The notes under the pieces are model-generated. The model did no database searches. It was not told the origin of the DNA and saw only the letters and a program-made list of their open reading frames with translations. The position numbers and the translations under genes are program-made. Shown here one piece after another: positions 1-9,920 of a DNA stretch of 64,000 nucleotides. The stretch covers positions 124,001 to 188,000 of the forward strand of contig NZ_CP098361.1 of assembly GCF_030388245.1 (NCBI RefSeq), read 5' to 3'. This DNA is from Paracoccus sp. TOH (GTDB taxonomy: Bacteria > Pseudomonadota > Alphaproteobacteria > Rhodobacterales > Rhodobacteraceae). Each line of letters begins with the position of its first letter. Within the stretch, counting starts at the first letter, position 1.

Positions 1-1
1 G

Positions 2-730
2 ATCGCCTGGGGGATCGCGAAGGCTTTGGCCGAGCAGGGGGCGGAGCTGGCCTTTTCTTATCAGGGCGAGGCCTTCGGCAAGCGGGTCGAACCGCTGGCG
101 GCCTCGCTCGGCTCGGATTTCCTGATGGATGTGGACGTGCTCGACGACGAATCGCTCGGCCGCGCCTTCGACCAGATCGGCGCGCGCTGGGGCGGCCTGG
201 ATTTCCTGGTCCATGCCATCGCCTTCTCGGACAAGGCCGAACTGACCGGCCGCTTCATCAACACCACGCGGGAGAATTTCAGGAATTCCCTGACGATTTC
301 CTGCTATTCGCTGATCGACCTGGCCCGGCGGGCGCAGCCGTTGATGACCAAGGGCGGCTCGATCATCACCCTGACCTATGCCGGCTCGAACCGGGTCACG
401 CCGTTCTACAATGTCATGGGCGTGGCCAAGGCGGCGCTGGAATCCTCGGTGCGCTACCTGGCCAATGACCTGGGCCCCGAGGGGATCCGCGTCAACGCCA
501 TCAGCCCCGGCCCGATGAAGACCCTGGCCGGCGCGGCGATCGGCGGCGCCCGCAAGACCTATCGCCATACCGAAGCCAATGCCCCGCTGCGCGCCAATGC
601 CACGCTGGAGGCGATCGGCGGCACTGCGGTCTGGCTCTGCTCGGACTGGGGCGCCTGCACCACCGGCGAGGTGGTTCTGGTCGATGGCGGCTATCACGTC
701 CTGGGCATGCCGCAATCGGACAACCTCTGA
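2..730 (+). CDS. fabI: Enoyl-ACP reductase FabI (5' end outside window)
   Basis: This is the NADH-dependent enoyl-[acyl-carrier-protein] reductase that performs the last step of each round of type II fatty acid elongation. The reading frame is already open at base 2 (reads IAWGIAKALAEQGAELAFSY), which is the segment just after the N-terminal glycine-rich cofactor loop. About 20-25 residues therefore lie upstream of the window, and the TTG at 26 is not the true start. FabI hallmarks are seen: the SDR-like catalytic Tyr-X6-Lys pair in FYNVMGVAKAALESS, the INAISPGPMKTLA loop, and the C-terminal VLVDGGYHVLGM. The stop overlaps the start of the next gene by one base (TGATG), so the two are probably translated together. 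Confidence 0.96.
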   Translation: MAWGIAKALAEQGAELAFSYQGEAFGKRVEPLAASLGSDFLMDVDVLDDESLGRAFDQIGARWGGLDFLVHAIAFSDKAELTGRFINTTRENFRNSLTISCYSLIDLARRAQPLMTKGGSIITLTYAGSNRVTPFYNVMGVAKAALESSVRYLANDLGPEGIRVNAISPGPMKTLAGAAIGGARKTYRHTEANAPLRANATLEAIGGTAVWLCSDWGACTTGEVVLVDGGYHVLGMPQSDNL

Positions 731-1560
731 TGACCGTCCGCTTCTACCGGGCCGAGGACGGCGCGCGGCTGGCCTATCGCGATGCGGGCGATGGCCTGCC
801 CGTGCTGGCCCTGGCCGGCCTGACCCGCACCGGACGCGATTTCGACTATCTGGCGCCGCATCTGGCCGGGCTGCGGCTGCTCCGCCCGGATTATCGCGGC
901 CGCGGCGATTCGGACTGGACCGGCGCCGAAAGCTATACCGTCCCGCAGGAGGCCCGCGACGTCCTGGCGCTGCTGGATCATCTGGGCATCGAAAAGGCGG
1001 CGGTCCTGGGCACCTCGCGCGGCGGCATCATCGGCATGCTGCTGGCGGCGACGGCGCCGGACCGGCTGCTGGGCCTGTGCCTGAACGATGTCGGGCCCGC
1101 GCTGCAGCGCAGCGGGCTGGAGAGGATCTTCGACTATGTCGGCCGCAACCCCGCCGGCGCCAGCCTGGCCGATCTGGCCGAGCGCCTGCCCGCCGCCATG
1201 CCCGAATTTGCCAATGTGCCGCCCGGGCGCTGGCAGGAGGAGGCCGAGCGTCACTATGTCGAGACGCCCGAGGGGCTGCGCATCAATTACGACCCGGCGC
1301 TGCGCGCGGCCTTCCTGGCCGCCTTCGACGCGCCCGAGGTTGACCTCTGGCCGCTTTTCGATGCCGCGGCCGTCCTGCCGCTGGCGTTGATCCGCGGCGC
1401 CAATTCCGACCTGCTCTCGGCCCGGACCGCCGCCGAGATGCGAAACCGACGCCCCGACATGATCCTGGCCGAGGTGCCGGATCGCGGCCATATCCCCTGG
1501 CTGGACGAACCCGAGGCGCTGCAGGCGATCCGGGCCTGGCTGGCGCTGATGCGGCGCTAG
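730..1560 (+). CDS. Alpha/beta-hydrolase fold protein
   Basis: A 276-residue cytoplasmic serine hydrolase of the alpha/beta fold; its substrate cannot be told from sequence. The nucleophile elbow G-T-S-R-G places the catalytic serine at residue 96. A likely acid is Asp227 (GANSDLLS) and the catalytic histidine is His254 (DRGHIPWLDEPEAL), so the triad is complete and correctly spaced. The oxyanion/HG-like region lies near residue 30 (LAGLTRTGRDF). No signal peptide is visible. The start codon overlaps the fabI stop by one base, which implies co-expression with fabI. This pairing fits lipid or thioester metabolism, but that is only inference. Length is normal for the family. Confidence 0.9.
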   Translation: MTVRFYRAEDGARLAYRDAGDGLPVLALAGLTRTGRDFDYLAPHLAGLRLLRPDYRGRGDSDWTGAESYTVPQEARDVLALLDHLGIEKAAVLGTSRGGIIGMLLAATAPDRLLGLCLNDVGPALQRSGLERIFDYVGRNPAGASLADLAERLPAAMPEFANVPPGRWQEEAERHYVETPEGLRINYDPALRAAFLAAFDAPEVDLWPLFDAAAVLPLALIRGANSDLLSARTAAEMRNRRPDMILAEVPDRGHIPWLDEPEALQAIRAWLALMRR

Positions 1561-1678
1561 CCAGGCCGCGACAGAATCGGACCGTTTTCCCCTGCCGTTC
1601 ATGATGAAGATTGCGCGAAACGGGCGCGAGGAGTAGGCTGGACCTGTTTCTCGGTTGTTCTGTTAACGAGTCTGAATC

Positions 1679-3490
1679 ATGTCTGGCGCGGCATCGAATG
1701 TCGTTTTCGTCGCCCATCAGGACGATCATATTCTGTTCATGGAACAGGATCTGCACGCCGCCTTGATGCGCGGAGAATCCATCACCACCGTCTTCGTGAC
1801 CGCCGGCGATGCCGGCCGCGGCGAGGAATACTGGCTCGAGCGCGAGGCGGGTGCCCGCGCGGCCTATAGCGCTATGACCGGCTCGGCCGCCTGGGTGACC
1901 GAGACGGTGACTTTCGGCAGCGGCGATCGCAGCTATCAGGTGGTGTCCAGCTACCTGGCCGACCATCCCGAGATCCGGCTGTATTTCCTGCGTGCCCCGG
2001 ACGGCATGATGCAGGGCGGCGGCTCGGCGCGCTACGGGCGGGAAAGCCTGCGCCAACTGGTCGAGGGCGATATCGACGCGGTGCATACGGTGGACGGTGC
2101 CGCCAGCTACAGCCAGGCCGAACTGGTCGAGCTGATGCAGCTGATCATGGACGGCCATGACGCGACCAATGTCATGGTTCAGGATCACCGCAGCATCTTC
2201 GCCCATGACGATCACAGCGACCACCGCTCCGTCGCCTTCCTGGCCACGCTGGCGCATGACGGCTCGGATACCGACAGCACGCTGCACAGCTATGTCGATT
2301 ATGGCAGCCGGTGGCTGCCGGCCAATGTGCCGACCGCGTTGCTGGAGCATTTCTGCGAGATTTTCCGCGCCTATACCGAACATGACGCCGCGACCCAGGT
2401 CGGCCGCGCTGCGGATGGCACGATGGTCTTCAGCGCGCATTTCCTCGCCTGGCTGCAGCGCGACTATCTGGTCGAGGAGGTGCTGGACATCTGGTCGCTG
2501 GATTTCAATGCCGGCCGCAGCGGCTGGCAGGTCGAGCGGCATGTGCGCGACATGGCCGATGTGGATGGCGACGGCCGCGCCGATATCATCGGCTTCGGCG
2601 AACGCCAGGTGCTGACCGCACTGGCAGACGGCCTGTTCTTCGGCGACGCCACGGGTTGGGCATCGGATTACAGCTTTCGGACCGGCTGGCGCACCGACCG
2701 GCACGAGCGCGAGACCGGCGACCTGAACGGCGACGGCCGCGCCGATCTGATCGCCTTTGGCGATGGCGGCGTGCATGTCGCGCTGTCGGACGGCACGCGC
2801 TTCGTCGATGCCGGGCGCTGGCTTGCCGATTTCGGCCAGAACGCCGGGCACTGGCGCGTCGCCCTGCACGAACGCGCGGTCGCCGATGTCGATGGCGACG
2901 GGCGCGACGACGTGATCGGCTTCGGCGGCGGCAGCACGCTGGTCAGCCTGTCGACCGGCACCGGCTTGACCGGGGTGCGGGTTTGGACCCGGGAATTTTC
3001 CTATGCGGCCGGCTGGCGCAACGAATTGCATGTGCGCGACCTGGCCGATGTGAATGGCGACGGCCGCGCCGATGTCGTCGGCTTCGGCGATGCCGGGGTG
3101 CGCGTGGCGCTGTCCACTGGCACGGGCTTCGCGGCCAGCACGCTCTGGACTGCGGAATTCGGCCGCGATACCGGCTGGAGCGTGGCGCTGCATGAACGCC
3201 TGCTGGCCGATGTGGATGGCGACGGCCGCGCCGATATCGTCGGCTTCGGCGAGGACGGCGTCCTTGTCGCCCTGTCCACCGGCGCGGGTTTCGCGGCGGC
3301 GCAGCTTTGGTCCGACGGGTTCGGCCATGCCGATGGCTGGCGCACCGACCGCCACGAAAGGCGCATGGCCGATGTGAATGGCGACGGCCGCGCCGATATC
3401 GTCGGCTTCGGCGAGGATGTCGTCCAGGTGGCGCTGTCCACCGGCTCGGGCTTCGCCGCGCCCACCCTGGCGGACGAATTCCTGTTCTAG
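1679..3490 (+). CDS. PIG-L/LmbE-type deacetylase fused to six FG-GAP/VCBS repeats
   Basis: A 603-residue two-part protein. Residues about 7-270 form a PIG-L (LmbE) domain, the zinc-dependent N-acetyl-sugar deacetylase fold: an N-terminal strand leads into H13-Q-D-D-H17 (the family usually has HPDD), and a second metal motif D178-H-S-D-H182 follows. Residues about 290-600 are six copies of a roughly 54-residue repeat, each with a D-[VL]-[DN]-G-D-G-R-A-D calcium-binding loop, typical of FG-GAP/VCBS beta-propellers that bind polysaccharide or cell surfaces. No N-terminal signal peptide or RTX C-terminus is seen, so its location is unclear. It sits alone, with 118 bp upstream and a terminator downstream. 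The GlcNAc-like substrate is inferred from the family. Confidence 0.82.
   Translation: MSGAASNVVFVAHQDDHILFMEQDLHAALMRGESITTVFVTAGDAGRGEEYWLEREAGARAAYSAMTGSAAWVTETVTFGSGDRSYQVVSSYLADHPEIRLYFLRAPDGMMQGGGSARYGRESLRQLVEGDIDAVHTVDGAASYSQAELVELMQLIMDGHDATNVMVQDHRSIFAHDDHSDHRSVAFLATLAHDGSDTDSTLHSYVDYGSRWLPANVPTALLEHFCEIFRAYTEHDAATQVGRAADGTMVFSAHFLAWLQRDYLVEEVLDIWSLDFNAGRSGWQVERHVRDMADVDGDGRADIIGFGERQVLTALADGLFFGDATGWASDYSFRTGWRTDRHERETGDLNGDGRADLIAFGDGGVHVALSDGTRFVDAGRWLADFGQNAGHWRVALHERAVADVDGDGRDDVIGFGGGSTLVSLSTGTGLTGVRVWTREFSYAAGWRNELHVRDLADVNGDGRADVVGFGDAGVRVALSTGTGFAASTLWTAEFGRDTGWSVALHERLLADVDGDGRADIVGFGEDGVLVALSTGAGFAAAQLWSDGFGHADGWRTDRHERRMADVNGDGRADIVGFGEDVVQVALSTGSGFAAPTLADEFLF
2549..3440 (+). 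repeat. Six in-frame ~162-bp degenerate tandem repeats
   Basis: The DNA coding for the FG-GAP repeats is itself repetitive. Near-identical blocks built around GATGGCGACGGCCGCGCCGA begin near 2556, 2721, 2883, 3046, 3208 and 3368. Repeat copies 1, 5 and 6 are the most alike at DNA level, which suggests recent duplication or gene conversion, so copy number may vary between strains. Confidence 0.85.
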
Positions 3491-3492
3491 CA

Positions 3493-3514
3493 CCGCGCGC
3501 GCATCGCGCGTCTT
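3493..3514 (+). terminator. Putative intrinsic terminator after the PIG-L gene
   Basis: Three bases after the stop codon there is a 6-bp perfect stem CGCGCG (3494-3499) / CGCGCG (3503-3508) with a 3-base CAT loop, followed by TCTTTCT. The T tract is broken, so the call is moderate. Confidence 0.55.
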
Positions 3515-3565
3515 TCTGTGGCGCCGCCCCTGCCGGTCGGGTAAAGCGACGCGAAAGGGGGGTGC

Positions 3566-4462
3566 ATGGATTTCAAATGGCTTGAGGATTTCCTGAGCTT
3601 GGCCGAGACGCACAGCTTCTCGCGCTCGGCGCAGCTGCGCGGCGTCACCCAAAGCGCCTTCAGCCGCCGCATCCGCGCGCTCGAGGAATGGCTGGGCACC
3701 GATCTTTTGTCGCGCGACAGCTACCCGGTGACGCTGACCCCGGAAGGCGTGCTGTTCCGCGAGACCGCCGAGGAAGCCGTGCGGATGATCAACGCCCGTC
3801 GCACCGAATTCCGCGACCACACCCGTTCGCATGGCGGCGAGATTTCCTTCGTGGCGCTGCACAGCCTGACCGTGACCTTCCTGCCCGGCTGGCTGATGCG
3901 GCTGAAGGCGGCGACCGGGCAGATGACCAGCCGCGTCAAGCCCGAGAATTTCGACCGCTGCATCGAGGCGCTGACCGAGGGCGGCTATGATTTCTTCCTG
4001 ACCTATGCGCATCCGCAGGTGAACATCCCGCTGGACCCGACGGGCTTTCCGCATCTGGTCGTCGGCCAGGACAGCCTGGTCGCCGTCGCCCGCCCCGGCT
4101 GGCCGCGGGAATGGCTGACCGAGGGCATGCCGATGCTGAAATATTCCCGCGGCTCGTTCCTGAACGCCATGGCGCGGATCGCCCTGGAACAGCCCGGCGC
4201 CCCCAAGGTCTATGTCGCCCATACCGACGAGGCGAGCATGGCCGAGGCGATGAAAAGCATGGCCGTCGCCGGGCATGGTGTCGTCTGGCTGCCGCGCCTG
4301 CTGGTCGAGGCCGAGATCGAGACCGGCCGGCTGGAGATCGTCGCCCCGGAACTGCCGATGGAGATCCGGCTTTACCGCAATGCCGCGCGCGGCCGCGGCA
4401 TCACCGGCCGGGTCTGGCAGGCCGCCCGCGAATTGGGCGATGGTTATGCAATAACCGAATAA
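3566..4462 (+). CDS. LysR-type transcriptional regulator, HypT-like N-terminus
   Basis: A 298-residue LysR-family DNA-binding regulator. The N-terminal winged helix-turn-helix (residues about 1-62) has the classic pattern WLEDFLSLAETHSFSRSA ... QSAFSRRIRALEEWLG ... LTPEG. The rest is a periplasmic-binding-protein-like effector domain. The N-terminus resembles the HypT/YjiE subgroup from memory, but key redox residues were not checked. The ATG at 3566 is preceded by AAAGGGGGG. It lies 160 bp upstream of aspA on the same strand with only short GC hairpins between, so aspA is the likely first target or operon partner; that is inference from position. Confidence 0.9.
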   Translation: MDFKWLEDFLSLAETHSFSRSAQLRGVTQSAFSRRIRALEEWLGTDLLSRDSYPVTLTPEGVLFRETAEEAVRMINARRTEFRDHTRSHGGEISFVALHSLTVTFLPGWLMRLKAATGQMTSRVKPENFDRCIEALTEGGYDFFLTYAHPQVNIPLDPTGFPHLVVGQDSLVAVARPGWPREWLTEGMPMLKYSRGSFLNAMARIALEQPGAPKVYVAHTDEASMAEAMKSMAVAGHGVVWLPRLLVEAEIETGRLEIVAPELPMEIRLYRNAARGRGITGRVWQAARELGDGYAITE

Positions 4463-4520
4463 CCCAGCCGGACTCGGCATTGGAAATTGCGCGCGGCCGC
4501 GCCTAATTCAGGGGCACCAA

Positions 4521-4593
4521 GGGCCGACCGGCCCGCAAGACGCGAACAGATCCAGACAAACTGCATGGCTGCAACGGTCCCGCGGAACGCGGG
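4521..4593 (+). other. Two short GC-rich hairpins in the lysR-aspA gap
   Basis: The 160-bp gap holds two dyads: GGGCC-gacc-GGCCC at 4521-4534 and CCCGCG-gaa-CGCGGG at 4579-4593. Neither is followed by a T run, so they are poor intrinsic terminators. They may shape the aspA leader. No clear promoter was recognised. Confidence 0.35.
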
Positions 4594-4622
4594 CCGCTGG
4601 TCCGTGCCTCTTCGAGGTGACC

Positions 4623-6029
<1,407 letters not shown>

Positions 6030-6066
6030 GGCGGCGCGGCCCGCACAACCCTGGGCCGACTCGTCC

Positions 6067-6112
6067 GCGCCCCGACCTGACCATCGTCCAGGCCGGGGCG
6101 CATCGGTTTTTT
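6067..6112 (+). terminator. Strong intrinsic terminator after aspA
   Basis: The stem GCGCCCCG-a-CCTG (6067-6079) pairs with CAGG-c-CGGGGCGC (6089-6101), giving 12 base pairs with one mismatch and a 9-base loop. It is followed within five bases by six T residues (6107-6112). This separates aspA from the injection-system locus. Confidence 0.85.
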
Positions 6113-6163
6113 CGTTCCAGCCCGCCGGTTTCCGGCAAATCCCCGAATCTCATTCGTTGCGTC

Positions 6164-6190
6164 AGCGGCAAAGTTTTGCTAACTTTCGCT
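6164..6190 (+). promoter_or_regulatory. Inverted-repeat operator candidate upstream of the eCIS operon
   Basis: A dyad AGCG-gc-AAAGTT-ttgct-AACTTT-CGCT lies 186-212 bases before the sheath start. The inner 6-bp arms (6170-6175 and 6181-6186) are perfect and AT-rich in a GC-rich background. It is the clearest candidate control site for the 25-kb operon. A match to a known regulator was not recognised. Confidence 0.45.
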
Positions 6191-6375
6191 TCATACGTGT
6201 CTCTTCTCTTTCTCGAATAATCCAAGAGGGGCTGCCCTCCCCTCGGCCAGGTCGACCAGTCGGGTCCGCGGCGTCCGGAACATGCCTCCGGCGCCAGTGA
6301 TCTCTCCGGTCTGCTGACGGTTCATGCGCAATCCCGGCCGCCATCCGCGCCGGGCCATTCAGCGAGGGCTCCCCC
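6191..6375 (+). other. Long leader before the eCIS operon
   Basis: About 185 bases without a convincing gene. It has a pyrimidine-rich start (6200-6214), a short hairpin GAGGGG-ctgccct-CCCCTC at 6226-6244, and the ribosome-binding site GAGGG at 6364-6368, seven bases before the sheath ATG. A long untranslated leader or a promoter near the dyad at 6170 would both fit. Confidence 0.4.
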
Positions 6376-7947
6376 ATGCTCGACACTCCCGGCGTCTATG
6401 TCCAGGAAATCCCCAGCGGTAGCGCGCCGATCGCCGGCGTGGCGACCTCGAACACCGCCTTCATCGGCGTTCTCGGGCAAGGCCCGCTGGGCCGCGCCAC
6501 CCGCGTCACCTCCTGGGGCGAATTCGAGCGGGTCTTCGGCGGGCTGCATCCGGGATGCGAGACCAGCTATGCGGTGCGCAACTATTTCTTGAACGGCGGC
6601 AACATCGCCTTCATCGTGCGGGCCTCGAACGGCGCCACCCCGGCATCGGTGCTGCTGCCGCCGAACAATGCCGGGCTGACGCTGGCCGCCTCCTCGCCCG
6701 GGACATGGGGGAACAACCTGCGCATCGGCGTGGCGCGGGCCGGCGGCGGTGCCACCAGCTTCGACCTGCTGGTGCGGCTCTATCGCGGCAATGACGTGAT
6801 GCGCGAGGAATCCTACAGCGGCCTGTCGGCGAACAGCGCCCATCCGCGCTATGTGACGCGGGTGCTGGCCGCGGAAAGCCAGCTTGTCACCGTCAGCGCC
6901 CATGCCAACGGCAACCTGCCCAATGCCACGCAATCGGGCGGCGCCGACGTGACCACGCTGGACGGGCTGCGCCAGCTTGCGGCGGCGGCGCTGGCGGCCA
7001 TGACCACCCAGGGCGCCGACGGCACCCTGCCCGGCGATACCGATGCCTGGCAGAACCTGGCGGTGAACGCGCTGGGGGCCGGCATCGACGCGCTGGACGC
7101 CATCGTGCCGGACGTGTTCAACCTGATGTGCCTTCCCGACCTGTCGGTGCTGGGCCATGCCCGCCGCGCGGTGGCGGCGCAGGTCTACCAGCGCGCCTAT
7201 GCCTATTGCGAGCGGCACTTCGCCTTCCTGATCGTCGATCCGCTGGAGGGCACCACCCGCGCCAATATCCTGGAATGGACCGCCGCGCTGGGCGGCACGA
7301 TCCGGCGCAACGCGGCGCTGTATTTCCCCAAGCTGACGGCGCCCGACCCGCTGAACCCGACGCAGAACCGCAATTTCGCCGCCTCGGGCGCGGCGGCGGG
7401 CATCATCGCCCGCACCGATGCGACGCGCGGGGTCTGGAAGGCGCCGGCCGGCACCGCGGCGGGCGTCGCCGGCGGCCGGCCCGTCGATGTGATGACCGAT
7501 CCGCAGCAGGGGCCGCTGAACGTGCAGGGCATCAACGTGATCCGGACCTTCCCGGTCTACAACACCGTGGTCTGGGGCGCGCGCACGCTGGACGGCGCCG
7601 ATGCGCTGGCCTCGGAATGGAAATACGTCCCGGTGCGCCGGCTGGCGCTCTATATCGAGAACAGCCTGCTGCGCGGCCTGCAATGGGTGGTGTTCGAACC
7701 GAATGACGAGCCGCTCTGGGCCTCGGTGCGGCTGAACGTCACCGGCTTCATGTCGCAGCTGCACCGACAGGGCGCCTTCCAGGGCGCCTCGGCCCGCGAC
7801 GCCTTCCTGGTGAAATGCGACGGCGAGACCACCACCCAGGCCGACATCAACCTGGGCATCCTGAACATCTATGTCGGCTTCGCCCCGGTCCGGCCGGCCG
7901 AATTCGTCATGCTGCGCATCCAGCAACGCCTGCAAACCACGAACTGA
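6376..7947 (+). CDS. Contractile tail sheath protein
   Basis: A 523-residue sheath subunit that would form the outer contractile sleeve of the injection particle. The start TPGVYVQEIPSGSAPIAGV is the classic opening of Afp2-4/PVC and phage sheath proteins. The C-terminal third (EWKYVPVRRLALYIENSLLR, then FEPNDEPLWASVR) is the conserved core that interlocks neighbouring subunits through the terminal strands. Afp and PVC clusters carry three sheath genes; only this one is present here, so the sheath is probably made of a single protein. The RBS GAGGG is seven bases upstream. Confidence 0.95.
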   Translation: MLDTPGVYVQEIPSGSAPIAGVATSNTAFIGVLGQGPLGRATRVTSWGEFERVFGGLHPGCETSYAVRNYFLNGGNIAFIVRASNGATPASVLLPPNNAGLTLAASSPGTWGNNLRIGVARAGGGATSFDLLVRLYRGNDVMREESYSGLSANSAHPRYVTRVLAAESQLVTVSAHANGNLPNATQSGGADVTTLDGLRQLAAAALAAMTTQGADGTLPGDTDAWQNLAVNALGAGIDALDAIVPDVFNLMCLPDLSVLGHARRAVAAQVYQRAYAYCERHFAFLIVDPLEGTTRANILEWTAALGGTIRRNAALYFPKLTAPDPLNPTQNRNFAASGAAAGIIARTDATRGVWKAPAGTAAGVAGGRPVDVMTDPQQGPLNVQGINVIRTFPVYNTVVWGARTLDGADALASEWKYVPVRRLALYIENSLLRGLQWVVFEPNDEPLWASVRLNVTGFMSQLHRQGAFQGASARDAFLVKCDGETTTQADINLGILNIYVGFAPVRPAEFVMLRIQQRLQTTN

Positions 7948-7958
7948 GGGGTCCGACC

Positions 7959-8486
7959 ATGGCACAGTTCAGCATCAACGCCACCCGTTTCGACCCCTAC
8001 AAGAACTTCAAGTTCCGGGTGAAATGGGACGGCCGCTATGTCGCCGGCATCTCGAAGGTCTCGGCCCTGAAGCGCACCACCGAGGTGGTCGAGCATCGCG
8101 AGGGCGGCGATCCCTCCGTCTCGCGCCGCAGCCCCGGCCGCACCAGCTTCGAGGCGATCACGCTGGAGCGCGGCGTCACCCATGACGTCGAGTTCGAGCA
8201 ATGGGCGAACAAGGTCTGGAACTACGGCTCGGGCCTGGGCGCCGAGGTGTCCCTGCGCGATTTCCGCAAGGATCTGGTGATCGACCTTTACAACGAGGCC
8301 GGGCAGCTGGCGCTGTCCTATCGCGTGTTCCGGGCCTGGGTGTCGGAATACCAGGCGCTGCCGGAACTCGACGCCAATGCCAATGCCGTCGCCATCCAGT
8401 CGATCAAGCTGGAGAACGAGGGTTGGGAACGCGATTACGACGTGGCCGAACCCAGCGAGATTTCCTTCCTGGAGCCGGCGGTCTGA
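7959..8486 (+). CDS. Inner tube protein (gp19-like / TIGR02241-type)
   Basis: A 175-residue tail-tube subunit; hexameric rings of it would stack to form the inner needle driven out by sheath contraction. It starts MAQFSINATRFDPYKNFKF, typical of Afp1/Afp5 and Pvc1 tube proteins, followed by the conserved G-R-Y-V-A-G-I-S-K-V-S segment and a C-terminal AIQSIKLENEGWERDYDV. The frame is open further upstream, but the ATG at 7959, 11 bases after the sheath stop and preceded by GAGGGG, gives the family's normal length. Afp uses two or three tube paralogues; a single copy is present here. Confidence 0.94.
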   Translation: MAQFSINATRFDPYKNFKFRVKWDGRYVAGISKVSALKRTTEVVEHREGGDPSVSRRSPGRTSFEAITLERGVTHDVEFEQWANKVWNYGSGLGAEVSLRDFRKDLVIDLYNEAGQLALSYRVFRAWVSEYQALPELDANANAVAIQSIKLENEGWERDYDVAEPSEISFLEPAV

Positions 8487-8507
8487 CGCCATGATCGGGG
8501 AAGCATC

Positions 8508-9170
8508 ATGCTGGACGGCAACGCGCTTCTTGACCTCTACCAGCGCGGACGGGCGGGCGATGCGCTAGACCGCGCCGCGCTGCTCGGCCGTGCCGCCGCC
8601 GGGGTGGGCGCCGAGACGCTGCCGCTGGGCGAGCTCGACCGCCGCATCTGGGCGCTGCGCGCGCGGCTGGTCGCCGAAACCGGCGGACCGGCGGGCGACG
8701 AAGCGGTCTGCACCTGCCCGGCCTGCGGCGCGCGGCTGGAATTCGCCCTGCCCGCCGATTTCGCCCCGCCCCCGGCGGTCGCCCAGACCGTGGCGGTGGA
8801 CTGGCAGGGGGAAACCCATGTGCTGCGCCTGCCCCGCCTTGCCGATTTCGGCCCGCAGGGCTTGCGGCTTCAGGCGCTGGGTGCGGCGCCCTGGCACGAT
8901 CCCGGCTTTGCGGCGCTGGCGGCCGAGGCGCTGCAGGCCGCCGATCCGGCGCTTGGCCTGACGCTGGCCATGGACTGCCCGGAATGCGGCGCGGCGCTGG
9001 CCGAAGGCTTCGACCCCGCCGCCTGGCTCTGGGCCGAGATCGAGGACAAGGCCCGGCGCCTGCTGTCCGAGGTGGTGCGGCTGGCCCGCGCCTTCGGCTG
9101 GTCCGAGCGCGACATCCTTGCGATGCCGCCGGCACGCCGCGCGCTCTACCTGGCCGAGGTGGCGCCATGA
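8508..9170 (+). CDS. Zinc-ribbon protein resembling T4 gp26/gp51-type baseplate assembly factors
   Basis: A 220-residue protein with two CPxCG zinc-binding knuckles, C-T-C-P-A-C-G near residue 66 and D-C-P-E-C-G near residue 157, which could bind one metal. The C-terminal 35 residues (ARAFGWSERDILAMPPARRA, then LYLAEV) match a motif familiar from phage and eCIS proteins related to T4 baseplate hub assembly chaperones. A role in baseplate assembly rather than in the finished particle is therefore likely, but this is inference. The start ATG at 8508 follows GGGGA, and the stop overlaps the next gene (ATGA). Confidence 0.72.
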   Translation: MLDGNALLDLYQRGRAGDALDRAALLGRAAAGVGAETLPLGELDRRIWALRARLVAETGGPAGDEAVCTCPACGARLEFALPADFAPPPAVAQTVAVDWQGETHVLRLPRLADFGPQGLRLQALGAAPWHDPGFAALAAEALQAADPALGLTLAMDCPECGAALAEGFDPAAWLWAEIEDKARRLLSEVVRLARAFGWSERDILAMPPARRALYLAEVAP

Positions 9171-9919
9171 GCCTGTTCGACACCCTCAGCCGCCGCTTCC
9201 TGCAACCGCCGGCGATCCTGCCCCGCCCGCGCCAGCGCTTCGAGGGCGATGCCCCGGATGCGGGCTTTGCCGAGGAGACGGCGGAGCGCCTTGCCGCCCC
9301 GCCGCGCCCGCCCGTGCCGCGGACCGAGCCGCGGACCGAACCGCCGCACCCGCCATTGTCCGCCCCAGCGCCGAGGCCGGCAGCGCGGATTGCCGAGGCG
9401 CCGGCGCAAGGCCTCGCCCCGGCGCCGCAACCCCAGCCGCACCCGGCGCCCGCGCCTGTGCCAGCCGTCGCCGGCCGGGATGCGTCGCCAGCGCCGGGCA
9501 TCACCGTCGAGCCGGCACCGCGTCCCGACGCTGCGCCGAAGCCCGTTGCGACGGAAGCGCCCGTGCCCCGACCCCCATCTCGGCCGGCCGAACCGCGCGC
9601 CGGACCCGCATCGGAAAAACCGCACCGGCCGGGCGAACCGCGCAAGCATCGCGCGCCGCAAACCGTCGAGCCGCCTGCCCCGCCCCGGATGCGCGTCAGC
9701 CCGGCCGCGCCCAAGCCCGCCAGCACGCCCGAAGCCGCGCCGCCCGCGCCGGTCCCGGAACCCGCGCCCAGGGTCGAGATCCATATCGGCCGCATCGAGG
9801 TCGCCGCCGCGAAACCGCCGCCCGCCCCACCCACGCAAGCCGCAAGGCCCGGCCCCGCCCCGCGCCCCGCCGCGCCAGCCCGGCCCGGCCTGACCGACTA
9901 TCTCGGATGGAAGCGATAG
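9167..9919 (+). CDS. Proline/alanine-rich eCIS protein of unknown function
   Basis: A 250-residue protein. Residues about 1-45 look folded (MSLFDTLSRRFLQPPAIL), then about 150 residues of Pro/Ala/Arg-rich, probably disordered sequence follow. A short conserved patch comes next, V-E-I-H-I-G-R-I-E-V-A-A near residue 205, and a terminal motif LTDYLGWKR. The HIGRIEV patch and the terminal motif are what I recall from short proteins at the same place in other eCIS clusters. The ATG at 9167 overlaps the previous stop. The disordered middle may act as a tether or scaffold, but no biochemical role can be assigned. Confidence 0.7.
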   Translation: MSLFDTLSRRFLQPPAILPRPRQRFEGDAPDAGFAEETAERLAAPPRPPVPRTEPRTEPPHPPLSAPAPRPAARIAEAPAQGLAPAPQPQPHPAPAPVPAVAGRDASPAPGITVEPAPRPDAAPKPVATEAPVPRPPSRPAEPRAGPASEKPHRPGEPRKHRAPQTVEPPAPPRMRVSPAAPKPASTPEAAPPAPVPEPAPRVEIHIGRIEVAAAKPPPAPPTQAARPGPAPRPAAPARPGLTDYLGWKR

Positions 9920-9920
9920 G

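Noticed and set aside
1283..4480. Minus-strand open frame of 1065 codons
   Set aside because: Antisense to hydrolase, PIG-L and LysR genes; the internal repetition mirrors the FG-GAP DNA repeats.
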